Assembly (NCBI GenBank): GCA_026647565.1
Contig: JAPKGU010000020.1
Coordinates: 1 to 34,184, forward strand
DNA from: Phycisphaerales bacterium
GTDB lineage: Bacteria; Planctomycetota; Phycisphaerae; Phycisphaerales; UBA1924
DNA: 34,184 nucleotides
Direction of reading: 5' to 3'
Every line of letters begins with the position of its first letter. Within the stretch, counting starts at the first letter, position 1. The translations under genes were made by a program, and so were the position numbers. Below the pieces are notes generated by a model. It saw nothing but the letters and a program-made list of their open reading frames with translations, made no database searches and had not been told where the DNA came from. Shown in pieces: positions 28,001 to 33,904 of this stretch.

Positions 28001-28841
28001 GCTCGCGTCCATCCCCCAGCGCGCCTTCGGCACCATCGGCTCCGACCTCTTCTTCCGAGGCACAACCGTGCTCGACCTTCGCGCCCAGGGCCCAACCAAC
28101 ACCAACGTCAGCGAATCCATCGCCGGCGCTTCTCCGAGAGAGTCCCAGAGCGGAAACGTCCGGCGCAACACCTCCATCGGCGCCGCGCAGGAAGAAGAGC
28201 TCCGCAAGATCGGCATCGACCCCAGGTCCCTCGATCTCAAGTCGCTCATCGAGACCCTCATCGGCCGCTCGATCTACAACGACCTGGAAGCGTCCGCCGA
28301 CGGCACGCCCCGCAACCTCGTGACCGAGGGCCGACTCACCCAGTCCATCGTCGCCTCCACCCTCCAGACAGCCAGAGAAGTCCTCGGCGATGCCGACTCC
28401 GATCGCCGCCGGGAGCTCAAGGCGCGGATCGCGCTCGCCGCCGAGATGTACATGGAGAAGGAAGACACCGCCCAGGTCGAAGACGGACAGGCCTTCCGCG
28501 CACTCATCGACTCCGAGCCGGCGCTCGAGGGCGCTCGCAGCGAGCTCGCGGGGCTGGCCCGCCTCTTCCAGCAACTCCGCCTGCTCGGCCTCACCGATTT
28601 CGAACTCGGTCAGGCCTGGCGCGTCATCTCCGACGATATCAGGCCCGACGGCGTCTCATCCGAAGTCCTTCGCGCCGTCATCGAGCCGGGCTACACACCG
28701 CGCCCGCGACGCCGCGGCATCTTCGACACCGGCGAGTCCCCGACCGTCGAGCCGCCCGACCGGATCGAGGACACCAACCCATCCGAACCCGTCATCGGGC
28801 TTCTCCCCGTGCCCACGCCCGTCGCCGCTCGCTCACGCTGA
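16053..28841 (+). CDS. Giant two-partner secretion exoprotein TpsA (filamentous haemagglutinin-like, 4262 aa)
   Basis: This is the predicted TpsB substrate, a secreted or surface beta-helical adhesin of roughly 400 kDa. A signal peptide ends near AWA (about residue 32). The TPS domain (about 33-290) contains NYTGFNIGAHETVRFVQP, LNRISG and VNPAGVVFSEGS (NPAG at 113-116, matching the NPNGI motif), followed by INVGG. A conserved block near 375-410 has GTISARGGPMGGHGG and LLLDPKNIVI, common in large haemagglutinins. About 3600 residues of Gly/Ser/Thr/Ala-rich repeats follow, including 40-residue tandem units (20341-20820), longer modules and GRxDGxHxIxVGT modules. The last 210 residues change to a charged, helical, Pro-ended domain. 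I saw no cysteine in the mature chain. ATG 16053 has GGAG (16043-16046) 6 nt upstream; the open frame extends back into tpsB but without signal sequence. Ligand and final location are unknown. Confidence 0.92.
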   Translation: MADRILPITSTRLAHGLIVGPALLAVCPAAWAGPEGQRVVAGSASFARNGPVTTITASNNTIINYTGFNIGAHETVRFVQPDASSRVLNRISGAAPTIIDGSLLSNGIVYIVNPAGVVFSEGSIINVGGLHAAAASITNADFLGGIERFTDARGAVVNEGTIVAPEVMLFGRAVRNSGSVISPNGVVAFVAGEDLYLGERGGRMYLRVDGAASPQAGGVTNLGRVEAPGGKVMVGAGDMFGVALHASSRIAAREVSVRAGRGSVASVSGVIDASTNAPGTTGGSIDIRSDHVGLFGATLDASGASGGGDIRVGGDFHGAGGPRAQKTYVSDDSTIRADATRAGDGGSVVVWSDQVTRFAGTISARGGPMGGHGGVAEVSGKETLFYRGFTDLRAVMGERGSLLLDPKNIVIATGGADPIAGNEAFADAPADTRTFSPADVVTALDGANLTLQANNDITISDPIDASANAGSGDLTLQAGRSIAIDADVTLRGSFTATANDTDASLVGAQRDPGPATISMAPGTTIDTSATGGNIQLRVLEGGAADTSASSMTIASLNAGSGHVLARYAGPTSGQGIQRADASSLITASSAAFATNGSGGSGFLGTSAAPIRLSVDNLEAVAQRNGAFFTNDKSITVGGAALGGLSGISVVSTAVAGDLSLEADGAMSVTEPITVARDANLSATDGVTLASSVATNTTLTGSSSINADADGDNNTGGTPDPLTLGPAGSITTNGNPLSLTVGDLSINPAASINAGVGTLGISGSAGAGTIGVGGGLAGDAVSISQAELQRLTASSLTIGSATTTTLRVGTVVETDLAGISSTTNLASDDMTFVSASEFPTLNARATDSISVLAPITTTVGTLLLQGDSDSSGAGSNDITIAGGIALYSVGDLHVLASGGISLPGGVGTTNTFTGGAITLADIASAAADVRIQSGGNINAAEVSIGIGDLLVELDTGNLGVFQADFDAIDANLVNVFAGVNDTLRLNGAVTTAAAAGVDIDAGGVEFNAPVTANGSGVVRVTNSGSLSIADGADVFAGGGFTQDGAGAILLGADISTPGTPVVLGRPVTLLNTVGDLVTIDTTIGAPAGANITFSFSTNGSVVGGQSLTLNAGTGGDIRFNTGVGAIARLNALRILNARDVTAAAGLQAVSLTQVAGQRLTTFSGPVIAFGGGIDLNGNEFVFANNINSASGGLIQITNSGPLTFGAAFTVIATGGLLQDGAGPVALGLNVNTSGDQVTITGPVTLRDTAADLFTIDTTTSGFAAGGNVRFLSTINGTNAGGQSLTLNAGTGGNLSFEQDLGAATRLGTLTITNARDLVASGVVTTGAIRQVAGQGLTRFDGAVSANGSGGIDLDALTSVPFTFNSSVNASAGSFSLSGGAATFADALGANGSIEIVSSGAVQVVGATTASTGSLSVNAGPTSFGGAVNAATSVAVTSTGSTTFSSDVTAGTGSITLDAGSTSVTGAVNAATFVDVTTTGAATFSSDVTAGTGSITLDADSASVTGAVNAGSSVDVTTTGAATFSSDVTASAGGITLDAGSTSVTGAVNAATSVDVTTTGTATFGSAVTAGTGNINLTASSASVAGAATAANGAIDINAATILLGGNATAGSGGVRATGTSVTFNGTVSSGSGGVDIAGTTVNFADDVTTTSGGRVDITNNGLLTIADGATIIADGGFVQDGPGAVALGASITTTGDAISFLGPVTLSDTASDLVTLNTTSGANPAGANVSFGSTLTGAVASTQALTINAGTGADAIFSGAVGATRLGVLTITNARDLIALSSLAAASINQSAGQRLSRFDGPVTTASTGAVSLTGQAVTFNSTLVAGSGGLTINGAATSFAGGVTAGAAGVLINATSITFDDAVTAGAGGITLTGTAVTFGNDVTVSGPGAVTVTNSGTLTIDDGAPVSAPGGFTQNGTGPVSLGANIRTTGTPISFARSVTLIDTASDLVTLSTTDGGAASGASIAFASTLNAGSPEAQSLTLDAGTSGDATFAGVVGATRLGTLTITNARDAIASSAVSASTIRQIAGQRLTRFGAAVSTTGVGGIDLTGSAFEFNGTLSAGAAPLLISGADVTLASTATAGTISINGAALLFGGSLTSTGADSSYSGTTISFADDVSSAGTLSITNSGTLTVPAAAPLTAVGAFTQSGPGAVSLGAPVSAASLSFAGPTTLTAPISLNGPGGVAFGSTLGVGGNNLTIISDGVVSFGAPVTGGGASLLLEPTLGSTPIDLGTIAGGSLPGTLSLTAASLSRLDGFSTITVGRDPSGASHVIRIGTSTFNDPVSIRSGSTGSIAVSDGGLTGAGDATILLTGPTTLASTISNTGRNITIDGQVVVGQSASAVVTTGVGGGNILVTGDITGTSGPGTEALALTAGTGTITVLGDISGLSGSADPLGLSNLTFGSASGVNLQSVTIAGTLITGSTLTGPFIAAGPVSVGSINVSGTTFTFSAGLFATGSVSINNSGLLTLLGGLSTNGSIDITGPALLSGAFSSTNNPITLGGAVTLADDSAFRAGTSTFTLGPAGSIATAGHDLELTADDIAIAAAPGSITSAGSGGALLIQPASDTRAIALASPSINPSGGFLDLSSAEVAAIDAGFDSLTVGRADGRHEIRVGTLAVADPFTLRTPLGGSIFVGNGGITGSGNASILLDGSGATTTIAANITTDGDHITISDAVLVGADATLSTGDASGGNIHILGSIDQVPTAAPGTFSLTTRAGLGSVALDSPVGAIRALGSLTVAGSDATLASVGTSAAPGLTGPLTINAASTLTLAGDAYRAASIQSTAGAIRVASPLTTMRADSGAISFSGPVTLQSGADLDARAATSLSFDSAINATAGGAPETLSLQAGTSATLAGPVGNTAPLHAFTLAASTASLNAVTTITSQTLSAPSGLTLAANLASSGSGDIAITGPVTLAAPVTIVSAGAVGDDISVGGTVNGTHAISLNAGAGNLSLAGVIGGTTPLDALTAAAANILIDAIGAAGPGVNGLTSIVGSTSITFTGSLYRANGQTYAAPTKSFTSGNVRFLSTSDPISITGGTTTLAAGPLLDIQTLGADITLDTLAGSMASKSITLDAGVGTLAIGGVAPAGSTRGTLLFTADEIDITGPVSGASIVLQPATPSLGIRVASGAGGTPLNLTATEMGFLQNGFSSITIGREADGAHEIIVGTLTFRDPLRLLASSGGSIQTGLLTGLDDASLFINGTLPARVSSITMSGGSITIDDDVLLSLTSTFNTQGGPGLFPGGNVSITGAIDGPGGLGGLNILAGTGQVTLGGPIGAADRLLHLDITGSRITLPGAHTINHHRYAGPVVVTGSSPTFTSLPGVNGNILFRETIDGPGALTINAGNVITFGANVGAGTTPASLEATGTAIRFANSLVRTVGSQQFNGPALSFDLGSGTPTSLTFATGAGASSSINFSSTFDGPGAVVLDAGAGSIAMGGVFGNSTPLTSLDVTGASITSAGATSSGAQVYRGPVTLGAPSSTFNASSIRFASTINGAGQTTLRAPGGDIRFEAPIGQTTHLLSIDAQASTILLPSVRTRDAQRFMGQVTLAPGDVVLRTSGGPGDSVTLGSINGASNLEINSGVNGDVVLTADAGALTPLGVFNIVHANNVTTQAVNASTILLGTGNGHATFNGRLTATGGPDGIFLNARSLDILGGMTATSAGIQINNLDLLRIPATSTISLAGPFTQGNGGPVQLGASIDTPTRAVTFSGPVSLTSDVSVRGSSIAMSDPINSLGTPRSLTLASSGPITTRSIGVSSPLANLSILNAGAATASLNGSIAADGAVVIEPPLRLVTDTSITGLGGIRFGSTVDSATATPVALTLQVQTASAALPSDPAAIPIVEFGADVGQVNRLGSLRINPAERDAVPEIATIVSRGPLSVDAGALFEVGRGDKITTIGDVTLVADRILLGDVSAFGDIFVQSPDITILTRPGGNILGPASIATDQGADLVALDRIEFSSTPAIDGDGLVFLATQGGAGFSDTLASIPQRAFGTIGSDLFFRGTTVLDLRAQGPTNTNVSESIAGASPRESQSGNVRRNTSIGAAQEEELRKIGIDPRSLDLKSLIETLIGRSIYNDLEASADGTPRNLVTEGRLTQSIVASTLQTAREVLGDADSDRRRELKARIALAAEMYMEKEDTAQVEDGQAFRALIDSEPALEGARSELAGLARLFQQLRLLGLTDFELGQAWRVISDDIRPDGVSSEVLRAVIEPGYTPRPRRRGIFDTGESPTVEPPDRIEDTNPSEPVIGLLPVPTPVAARSR
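19099..22560 (+). repeat. Diverged ~150-aa intragenic modules in tpsA (at least 4 full, 1 partial)
   Basis: Copies begin near 19099, 19630, 21012, 21721 and 22420 (the last partial). Each reads roughly TNSGxLTIxDGA, GGFTQDGxGAVxLGAxI, VTLxDTAxDLVTxxTT, QSLTLNAGTGGD, RLGTLTITNARD and QVAGQRLTRFDGxV. The three full copies from 19630 to 22190 are the most alike. They look like duplicated beta-helix segments that have since diverged. Confidence 0.7.
20341..20820 (+). repeat. Four tandem 120-bp (40-aa) repeats inside tpsA
   Basis: Units start at 20341, 20461, 20581 and 20701 with an exact 120-bp period and no indels. Near-identical blocks include CCACCTTCTCTTCCGACGTC in the first three units and a GCGGGATCCACTTCCGTCAC segment in units 1 and 3. 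The encoded unit is roughly VDVTTTGAATFSSDV then TAGTGSITLDAG and STSVTGAVNAA. The fourth unit and the flanking 20221-20340 segment are more diverged. Confidence 0.9.
22705..25810 (+). repeat. Three GRxDGxH-type modules in tpsA
   Basis: Copies begin near 22705, 23725 and 25385. Each encodes an LxPxxxxxxIxLxx stretch, an L..L....L...FxSxTxGR core, then HxIxVGTxxFxDP and GSIxV, followed by ITIxDxVLVG-like sequence. A degenerate early relative is visible near 18350-18490. This motif is common in filamentous-haemagglutinin-like exoproteins. Spacing is irregular, so these are dispersed modules rather than a tandem array. Confidence 0.6.
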
Positions 28842-28862
28842 TTCCGACCCCAGGAGCGCCGC

Positions 28863-30683
28863 GTGGCACCGCCCGATGTCTCGCCCGACCACACCAAGGA
28901 TCAGCCCCGACGCGATCGGGCCGCACGCCGCGTTCGCGACGTTCCGGTGGCCCTTGGGGTCGGACTGCTCGCCCTCGCCGAGCGTCTTGGCGTCCTCCTC
29001 ACCTCGCCCGACCGCACCTGGCCCCACGCCGTCGCCTTCGAAGGCGATGCGCTCCTCTGGATCGACTGGCTCCGCGCCATCAGGCAGGGCGGGACGTTCG
29101 AACTCGGCCTGGCCATCCACTCACCGGTGGTGCCGCACGTGCTCGCGCTCCTGGGCGCCGACCCCGCGTCCTCCGACTGGACGCCCTTCAAGCTCGTCTG
29201 GTGCGTCATCTCCGCGTTGACCGCCACCCTGCTCTATCTCGCCGCCGCCCGAACCGTCGGCCGCCGCATCGCCCTCATCGCCTCGCTCTGGTTCGCGATC
29301 GCGTACCACGCGTCGGTCCTTGCCGCGTCGCTCAACGGCGAAGCCCTCTACACGCTCCTCCTGGTCCTCATCGTCTATCTCGGAACCTTCGCGCCCTCGA
29401 ACCCTCGTCGCGATCTCGCGCTGGCGATCCTCCTCGGCGGGCTGCACGGGCTTGCGACGCTCACCCGCGCCGAGCACCCGCTCCTCATGCTCCTCCTCAT
29501 CGCCGCCGCGGCACTCCGGCCGCCGCGCTCGGACGCCCCTTCCGCCGCGCCATGGCCCCGTCGCCTGCTCGGCGCCGCCGTGATCGCCGCCACCGCCGCC
29601 GCCGTCTGTCTCCCCTGGGCGATTTCGGGCGCAAGAGCCGCCGAACGCCTGAACACCACGCCCTCCCGCCCCGTGGAATACGACCGGCTCTCTCCCCCAT
29701 GGACGCCCGATGCTCGCGCGTACATGGAATCGCTCCCCGCATTCGTCCGCGCCGACAACGTCGCGTATCTCTCCGCCCTCGCATCGCAGCGGCGCGAGTC
29801 GGCCATCGACGCCCCTCGCATCAAACGCTACTTCGAGGAGGAGTTCGGCTGGATCCCGACCCCGCTCTCAACCAGGCCCAGGGTCTCCAGCCAGGGAGCC
29901 CTCTGCTTCGCGCTGGCCAATCATCCCGACTCGCGGGGCGGATTCTCCCGCGCCTCACTCGACGCCCGCTTCTCGCCGGACCCCGATCTCACCTTCGCTC
30001 TCCCGAGCCATCTGCGGCTCTTCAACGACGGGTACGCCGTCGGACTCGAACGCATCCGACAGGACCCGGTCGCCTGGGCCGCGCTCGTCGGACGCAAGAT
30101 GCTCCGGTTCGAGGCGGGACTGACCGGCGGCCTCGGCGCCACCAACGCCCCCATCGGCCGGTCGCTCACGCGCTGGCCCGTGGACATCGCCGTTCGACCG
30201 ATCGATCCCGACGCATGGCCCGACCGCTCGTTGCAGGCCACCCTCCGCGCCGATGCCCTCTGGTGGCGCGTCCCGATCCTGCTCCTCATGCTCATCGGCA
30301 TCATCCGTCTCGCACCGGACCGCGCCGGGACCCCCTGGCTCCTCATCCTCATCTCAAAGCTCGCCGTGGCCGTCGCGTTCTACGGCTACGCGCGCCAGGC
30401 CGCATCCATCCTTCCCGTCGCCTCCGTTCTCATCGGGGCAGGCCTCGTCTGGACCCTCGACGCCCTCCGCGTCCCGCGCTGGGCGGGGCGTGTCATTGTC
30501 TCGATCGCCGTGTGCGTCGTCCTCGCCATTGACGCCCGAGAGTGGACCCGCCCCATGCTCCCGACCATCGAGGCCGACTCCGACGCTGTCCGTCCCGCGC
30601 GCGTTGCCGCCGACCGCGGCGCGTTCGAATGTCTCAAGGAGCTTCGCATCGAGTACGCCCCGCCGGAGCAGCCCGAACCCTGA
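28863..30683 (+). CDS. Multi-pass membrane glycosyltransferase, GT-C fold (PMT/ArnT/GT39-like)
   Basis: GT-C enzymes use polyprenyl-phosphate sugars on the outer face of the inner membrane. The 606-aa protein has about nine or ten hydrophobic helices. One lies near residue 30, then after a long loop there are clusters at about 115-260 (including LYLAAARTVGRRIALIASLW, a typical PMT-type helix pair), and four more at about 470-565. A long soluble segment (about 265-465) separates the blocks. The first loop contains AFEGDALLWIDWLRA; acidic residues here usually act in metal or lipid-sugar binding. I see no cytochrome or transporter motif. GTG 28863 has AGGAG (28852-28856) 6 nt upstream, and the gene begins only 21 nt after the tpsA stop, so the two are probably co-transcribed. 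The sugar and acceptor cannot be told from sequence; glycosylation of TpsA is one possibility. Confidence 0.65.
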   Translation: MAPPDVSPDHTKDQPRRDRAARRVRDVPVALGVGLLALAERLGVLLTSPDRTWPHAVAFEGDALLWIDWLRAIRQGGTFELGLAIHSPVVPHVLALLGADPASSDWTPFKLVWCVISALTATLLYLAAARTVGRRIALIASLWFAIAYHASVLAASLNGEALYTLLLVLIVYLGTFAPSNPRRDLALAILLGGLHGLATLTRAEHPLLMLLLIAAAALRPPRSDAPSAAPWPRRLLGAAVIAATAAAVCLPWAISGARAAERLNTTPSRPVEYDRLSPPWTPDARAYMESLPAFVRADNVAYLSALASQRRESAIDAPRIKRYFEEEFGWIPTPLSTRPRVSSQGALCFALANHPDSRGGFSRASLDARFSPDPDLTFALPSHLRLFNDGYAVGLERIRQDPVAWAALVGRKMLRFEAGLTGGLGATNAPIGRSLTRWPVDIAVRPIDPDAWPDRSLQATLRADALWWRVPILLLMLIGIIRLAPDRAGTPWLLILISKLAVAVAFYGYARQAASILPVASVLIGAGLVWTLDALRVPRWAGRVIVSIAVCVVLAIDAREWTRPMLPTIEADSDAVRPARVAADRGAFECLKELRIEYAPPEQPEP

Positions 30684-30747
30684 CCCGCGCGTCACAGACT
30701 CGCCCCCCCGTGCGGCTCCGTATCCTTCCGCCCGACAAGGAGCCGCC

Positions 30748-33459
30748 ATGCTTATCCGATCGATCCTCGCCGCCGCCGCCCTCGCGCTCGTCGCGCCGCT
30801 CTCCCGCGCCCAGTCGCTCCCCTACGAGCGCTACACGCTCGACAACGGGCTGACCGTCATCCTGCACCAGGACCGGACGCTCCCCGTGGCCGCGGTCAAC
30901 ATCTGGTACCGCGTCGGATCAAAGGACGAGGCGCCCGGCCGCTCCGGGTTCGCGCACCTCTTCGAGCACCTGATGTTCATGGGCACCGAGCGCGTCCCCT
31001 GAAACGAGTTCGATGTCATCATGGAGTCCGGTGGCGGCTCCAACAACGCGACCACCGCCTACGACCGCACCAACTACTTCGAGTCCGGACCCTCCTCTCT
31101 CCTTCCCACGCTTCTCTGGCTCGAGGCGGATCGACTCGAGGACCTCGGACGCACCATGTCCAAGGAGAAACTCGATCTCCAGCGCGACGTCGTCCGCAAC
31201 GAACGCCGCCAGTCCTACGAGAACGCCCCGTACGGCAAGGCCTACCTCATGGCCACGGAACTGATGTTCCCGCCAGGGCACCCGTACCGCATCCCCACGA
31301 TCGGCTCGCACGCGGACCTCGAGGCCGCCACCGTGAACGACGTCAAGGACTTCTTCGCCACCTACTACGTCCCCTCAAACATGACGCTCTGCGTCGCGGG
31401 CGACTTCGATCCCGGAGCGATCAAGCCCCTGATCGAGGACCTCTTCGGCGATCTTCCCTCCGGCTCGCCCCCGACGCCGGCGCCCGTGCCGCCCGCCTCC
31501 CTCACGCGTGAGCTCCGCCTCACCACGCTCGACAAGGTCCAGCTGCCGATGGTCAGCCACTGGTACCACGCCCCCCCGATCTACACCGAGGGGAACGCCG
31601 AGATCGATCTGCTCGCCCAGGTGCTCGCCGAAGGCAAGTCCAGCCGGCTCTACAAGCGGCTCGTGATGCAGGACCAGCTCGCCGCCGACGTCGAGGCCTT
31701 CCAGGACTCAAACCTCCTCGGCTCGATCCTCATGATCAACGTCTACGCGATCCCCGGCGTCGATCTGGCAAGGGTCGAGGCCGCGATCGACGAGGAGCTC
31801 ACGCGCCTCGCCTCCGAAGGGCCGACACCCGACGAGCTCGAACAGTTCAAGTCCGCGCGCGAACTCGCGATGCTCTCGTCCATGCAGGACGTCCTCTCGC
31901 GCGCCGACTCCCTCAACGCCTACCAGTTCTACTTCGGCGAGCCGGACGGCTTCGCCCGCGACCTCAACCGTTACCGCAGCGCCACCGCCGGCTCCGTCCT
32001 GCAGTGGGCCTCAAGAGTCCTCAATCCCGACGCCCGGCTCATCACACGCGTCCTCCCCGAGTCCCCAGAGCGCGGACAGGTCGCCCGCGACACCAGGCCC
32101 GCCTCCGCCGCCCCGGCGACATGGGCGCCCCCGACACCCGCGACCTTCACGCTCTCGAACGGTCTCCGCGTCATGCACTTCCCCAAGCACGACATCCCGC
32201 TCGTCGCCATGAGCGTGCTCCTCGCACCCGGCTCACCCATCGACGATCCCGACGCGCCCGGACTGGCCGCGCTCGCCGCCGAGATGCTTGACGAGGGCTC
32301 CGGCGATCTCGACGCCCTCGCCTTCAACGACCGCGTCACCTCCATCGGCGCCACACTCTCCATCACGTCCGATGCCGAGTCCGCACAGGTCGCCATGACC
32401 GTCATCGAGCGGAACCTCGCCGAGGGCGTCTCACTCCTGGCCGCCGCCGTCACCCGCCCCGCCATGGAGCAGGACGACTGGGACCGCGTCAAATCCCTCC
32501 ACATGGAGAACCTGCGCCAGCAGGACGACAACCCAACAATCGTCGCCGCTCGCGTCTCCAACCGTCTCCTCTTCGGCGACGCAAGCCCGCTCGGCAGGCC
32601 CGTCTCCGGCACCCGCCGCAGCGTCGAGCCGCTCACGCTCAACGACGCGAAGGACCGCGCCGCCAGGATCTTCCGCCCCGAGCACGCCACCATCCTGATC
32701 GCCGGCGATGTCTCCGAGGCCCAGGCACGGTCCATGCTCGAAGAGCACTTCGGTTCCTGGAGCGTCCCGAACGCCTCGACCCTCGCCGCCGCGTCCGATT
32801 CCCAGGGGACACAGCACCAGCAACTGCGAGTCGCGATCGTCGATCGCCCCGGCGCCGTCCAGACCGTCGTCCGTTTCGCCATGCCCGCCCCCGCGTACGC
32901 CGATTCCGGCCGCGCCGCCCGCTCCCTCCTCAACACCCTCTTCGGCGGCTCATTCACCAGCCGGCTCAACCAGAACCTCCGTGAGAAGAACGGCTACACC
33001 TACGGCGCTCGCTCCTCGTTCACGCTCGCCCGAACCCAGGGTGCATTCGTGGCCTCCTCCTCCATCCGCGCCGACGTGACCGGCCCCGCCATCGCCGAGT
33101 TCCTCAAGGAGTTCGATTCGCTCCGGTCCGGCACCATCACCCCAGGCGAGCTGACCAAGAGCCGCGAGACCGTCCGCAACGACATCGTCGAGGGCTTCCA
33201 GGGCCTCCCCGGCATCCTCGCCGCCGCGTCGCGCCCCATCGCCGTCGGTGAGGGCTACACCACCCTTGCCTCCGACCTCGCCTCCCTCGGACGGATCACC
33301 ACAGAGGAACTCAACGCACTCGCCGCGTCCTCCGTCACACTCGAGCAGGGTGTCCTCGTCCTGGTCGGCGACAAGGCCGTTATCCTCGAGCAGATCAGGG
33401 ACCTCCCGCTCCCCGCACCCGTCGAGTACGACGCGTTTGGCGAGCCGATCAAGCCCTGA
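30748..33459 (+). pseudogene. M16 family zinc protease (pitrilysin-like), interrupted by an in-frame TGA
   Basis: Read through, the gene encodes 903 residues, the usual two-domain M16 length. A signal peptide (LAAAALALVAPLSRAQS) precedes the catalytic M16 half. HLFEH at residues 70-74 is the inverted HxxEH zinc site, and the third ligand is probably the Glu of RNERRQ near residue 152. A second M16-like half starts near TFTLSNGLRVMHF (about 468) without a zinc site, as normal for the family. Codon 85 (31000-31002) is TGA within GTERVP-stop-NEFD. The frame on both sides is perfectly aligned to the family, so one base substitution (for example GGA to TGA) explains it. TGA is the stop of most other genes here. 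The ATG at 30748 has AAGGAG 5 nt upstream. It is either a recent nonsense mutation or a sequence error; as written, the zinc ligands lie on separate ORFs. Confidence 0.85.
31021..33459 (+). CDS. 3' open frame of the interrupted M16 protease (812 aa)
   Basis: ATG 31021 lies 18 nt after the TGA and continues the same frame to TGA 33459. The product would lack the signal peptide and the HxxEH site, keeping only the third zinc-ligand Glu and the inactive second domain. It therefore cannot be a working secreted protease alone. An automatic gene caller would report it as a separate gene; I regard it as the remainder of the gene starting at 30748. Confidence 0.7.
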   Translation: MESGGGSNNATTAYDRTNYFESGPSSLLPTLLWLEADRLEDLGRTMSKEKLDLQRDVVRNERRQSYENAPYGKAYLMATELMFPPGHPYRIPTIGSHADLEAATVNDVKDFFATYYVPSNMTLCVAGDFDPGAIKPLIEDLFGDLPSGSPPTPAPVPPASLTRELRLTTLDKVQLPMVSHWYHAPPIYTEGNAEIDLLAQVLAEGKSSRLYKRLVMQDQLAADVEAFQDSNLLGSILMINVYAIPGVDLARVEAAIDEELTRLASEGPTPDELEQFKSARELAMLSSMQDVLSRADSLNAYQFYFGEPDGFARDLNRYRSATAGSVLQWASRVLNPDARLITRVLPESPERGQVARDTRPASAAPATWAPPTPATFTLSNGLRVMHFPKHDIPLVAMSVLLAPGSPIDDPDAPGLAALAAEMLDEGSGDLDALAFNDRVTSIGATLSITSDAESAQVAMTVIERNLAEGVSLLAAAVTRPAMEQDDWDRVKSLHMENLRQQDDNPTIVAARVSNRLLFGDASPLGRPVSGTRRSVEPLTLNDAKDRAARIFRPEHATILIAGDVSEAQARSMLEEHFGSWSVPNASTLAAASDSQGTQHQQLRVAIVDRPGAVQTVVRFAMPAPAYADSGRAARSLLNTLFGGSFTSRLNQNLREKNGYTYGARSSFTLARTQGAFVASSSIRADVTGPAIAEFLKEFDSLRSGTITPGELTKSRETVRNDIVEGFQGLPGILAAASRPIAVGEGYTTLASDLASLGRITTEELNALAASSVTLEQGVLVLVGDKAVILEQIRDLPLPAPVEYDAFGEPIKP

Positions 33460-33541
33460 CGATCCACCTCCAAGGGCCTCCCGCCGGCCGCCCGACTCGC
33501 ACCCCACAACGCCCGGCATCGCCAAAGAGCCCGGCATCGAT

Positions 33542-33579
33542 AAAAACAAACGACCCCGGACCATCACGGACCGGGGTCG
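33542..33579 (-). terminator. Intrinsic terminator of tRNA-Arg
   Basis: Read on the minus strand, a 9-bp stem (CGACCCCGG with CCGGGGTCG, plus positions 33551-33559 and 33571-33579) is followed by a T-rich tail (TTTGTTTTT, the complement of 33550-33542). It lies about 10 nt beyond the tRNA 3' end. It may also stop transcription arriving from the M16 gene, though the plus-strand side lacks a T run. Confidence 0.8.
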
Positions 33580-33588
33580 CTTTCCAAG

Positions 33589-33662
33589 TACAGGCGAAGG
33601 GACTCGAACCCCTAACCTCCTGATCCGTAGTCAGGTGCTCTATCCAATTGAGCTACGCCTGC
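33589..33662 (-). tRNA. tRNA-Arg (anticodon ACG)
   Basis: On the minus strand a complete cloverleaf forms. The acceptor GCAGGCG pairs with CGCCTGT (one G-U end pair), with D arm GCTC/GAGC. The anticodon stem CCTGA/TCAGG surrounds CTACGGA, so the anticodon is ACG, read as ICG after A34 deamination. The T arm AGGGG/CCCTT surrounds TTCGAGT, and the discriminator is A. CCA is not encoded. Confidence 0.96.
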
Positions 33663-33755
33663 ACGTTCGGCCGCCGGCAGATCCCCGCGGCAGGCCTTAC
33701 GGTAAGCCACGCCACCGCGTTCGGCAACTGCCAGCGCTCCCCAATCCGGCCCTTC

Positions 33756-33784
33756 TTGAATTCCCACGCCCTCCCCCCAATACT
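33756..33784 (+). promoter_or_regulatory. Candidate promoter for rpsT
   Basis: TTGAAT (33756-33761) and AATACT (33779-33784) are spaced by 17 nt and each match 4 of 6 consensus positions. Transcription would start near 33791, leaving a leader of about 115 nt. S20 synthesis is often controlled at the translational level, but no specific leader structure was identified. Confidence 0.35.
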
Positions 33785-33904
33785 TCCCTCCCGGTCCGGG
33801 CCTCCAGGCGCCGCACCAAACCCCGTAGCAGGCAAGGCCCGCCGGCCCTCGCGGCACCCGAAGCCGACCATCACGAATCGTTCGACAGAGAGGTCCTCCG
33901 CAGC

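Noticed and set aside
31000-31002. UGA reassigned to glycine, or selenocysteine
   Set aside because: TGA ends tssL, tagF, tpsA, the GT gene, the fusion gene and the M16 gene itself, so it is a stop here. The family has Gly or a non-Cys residue at this site and no SECIS-like context was evident.
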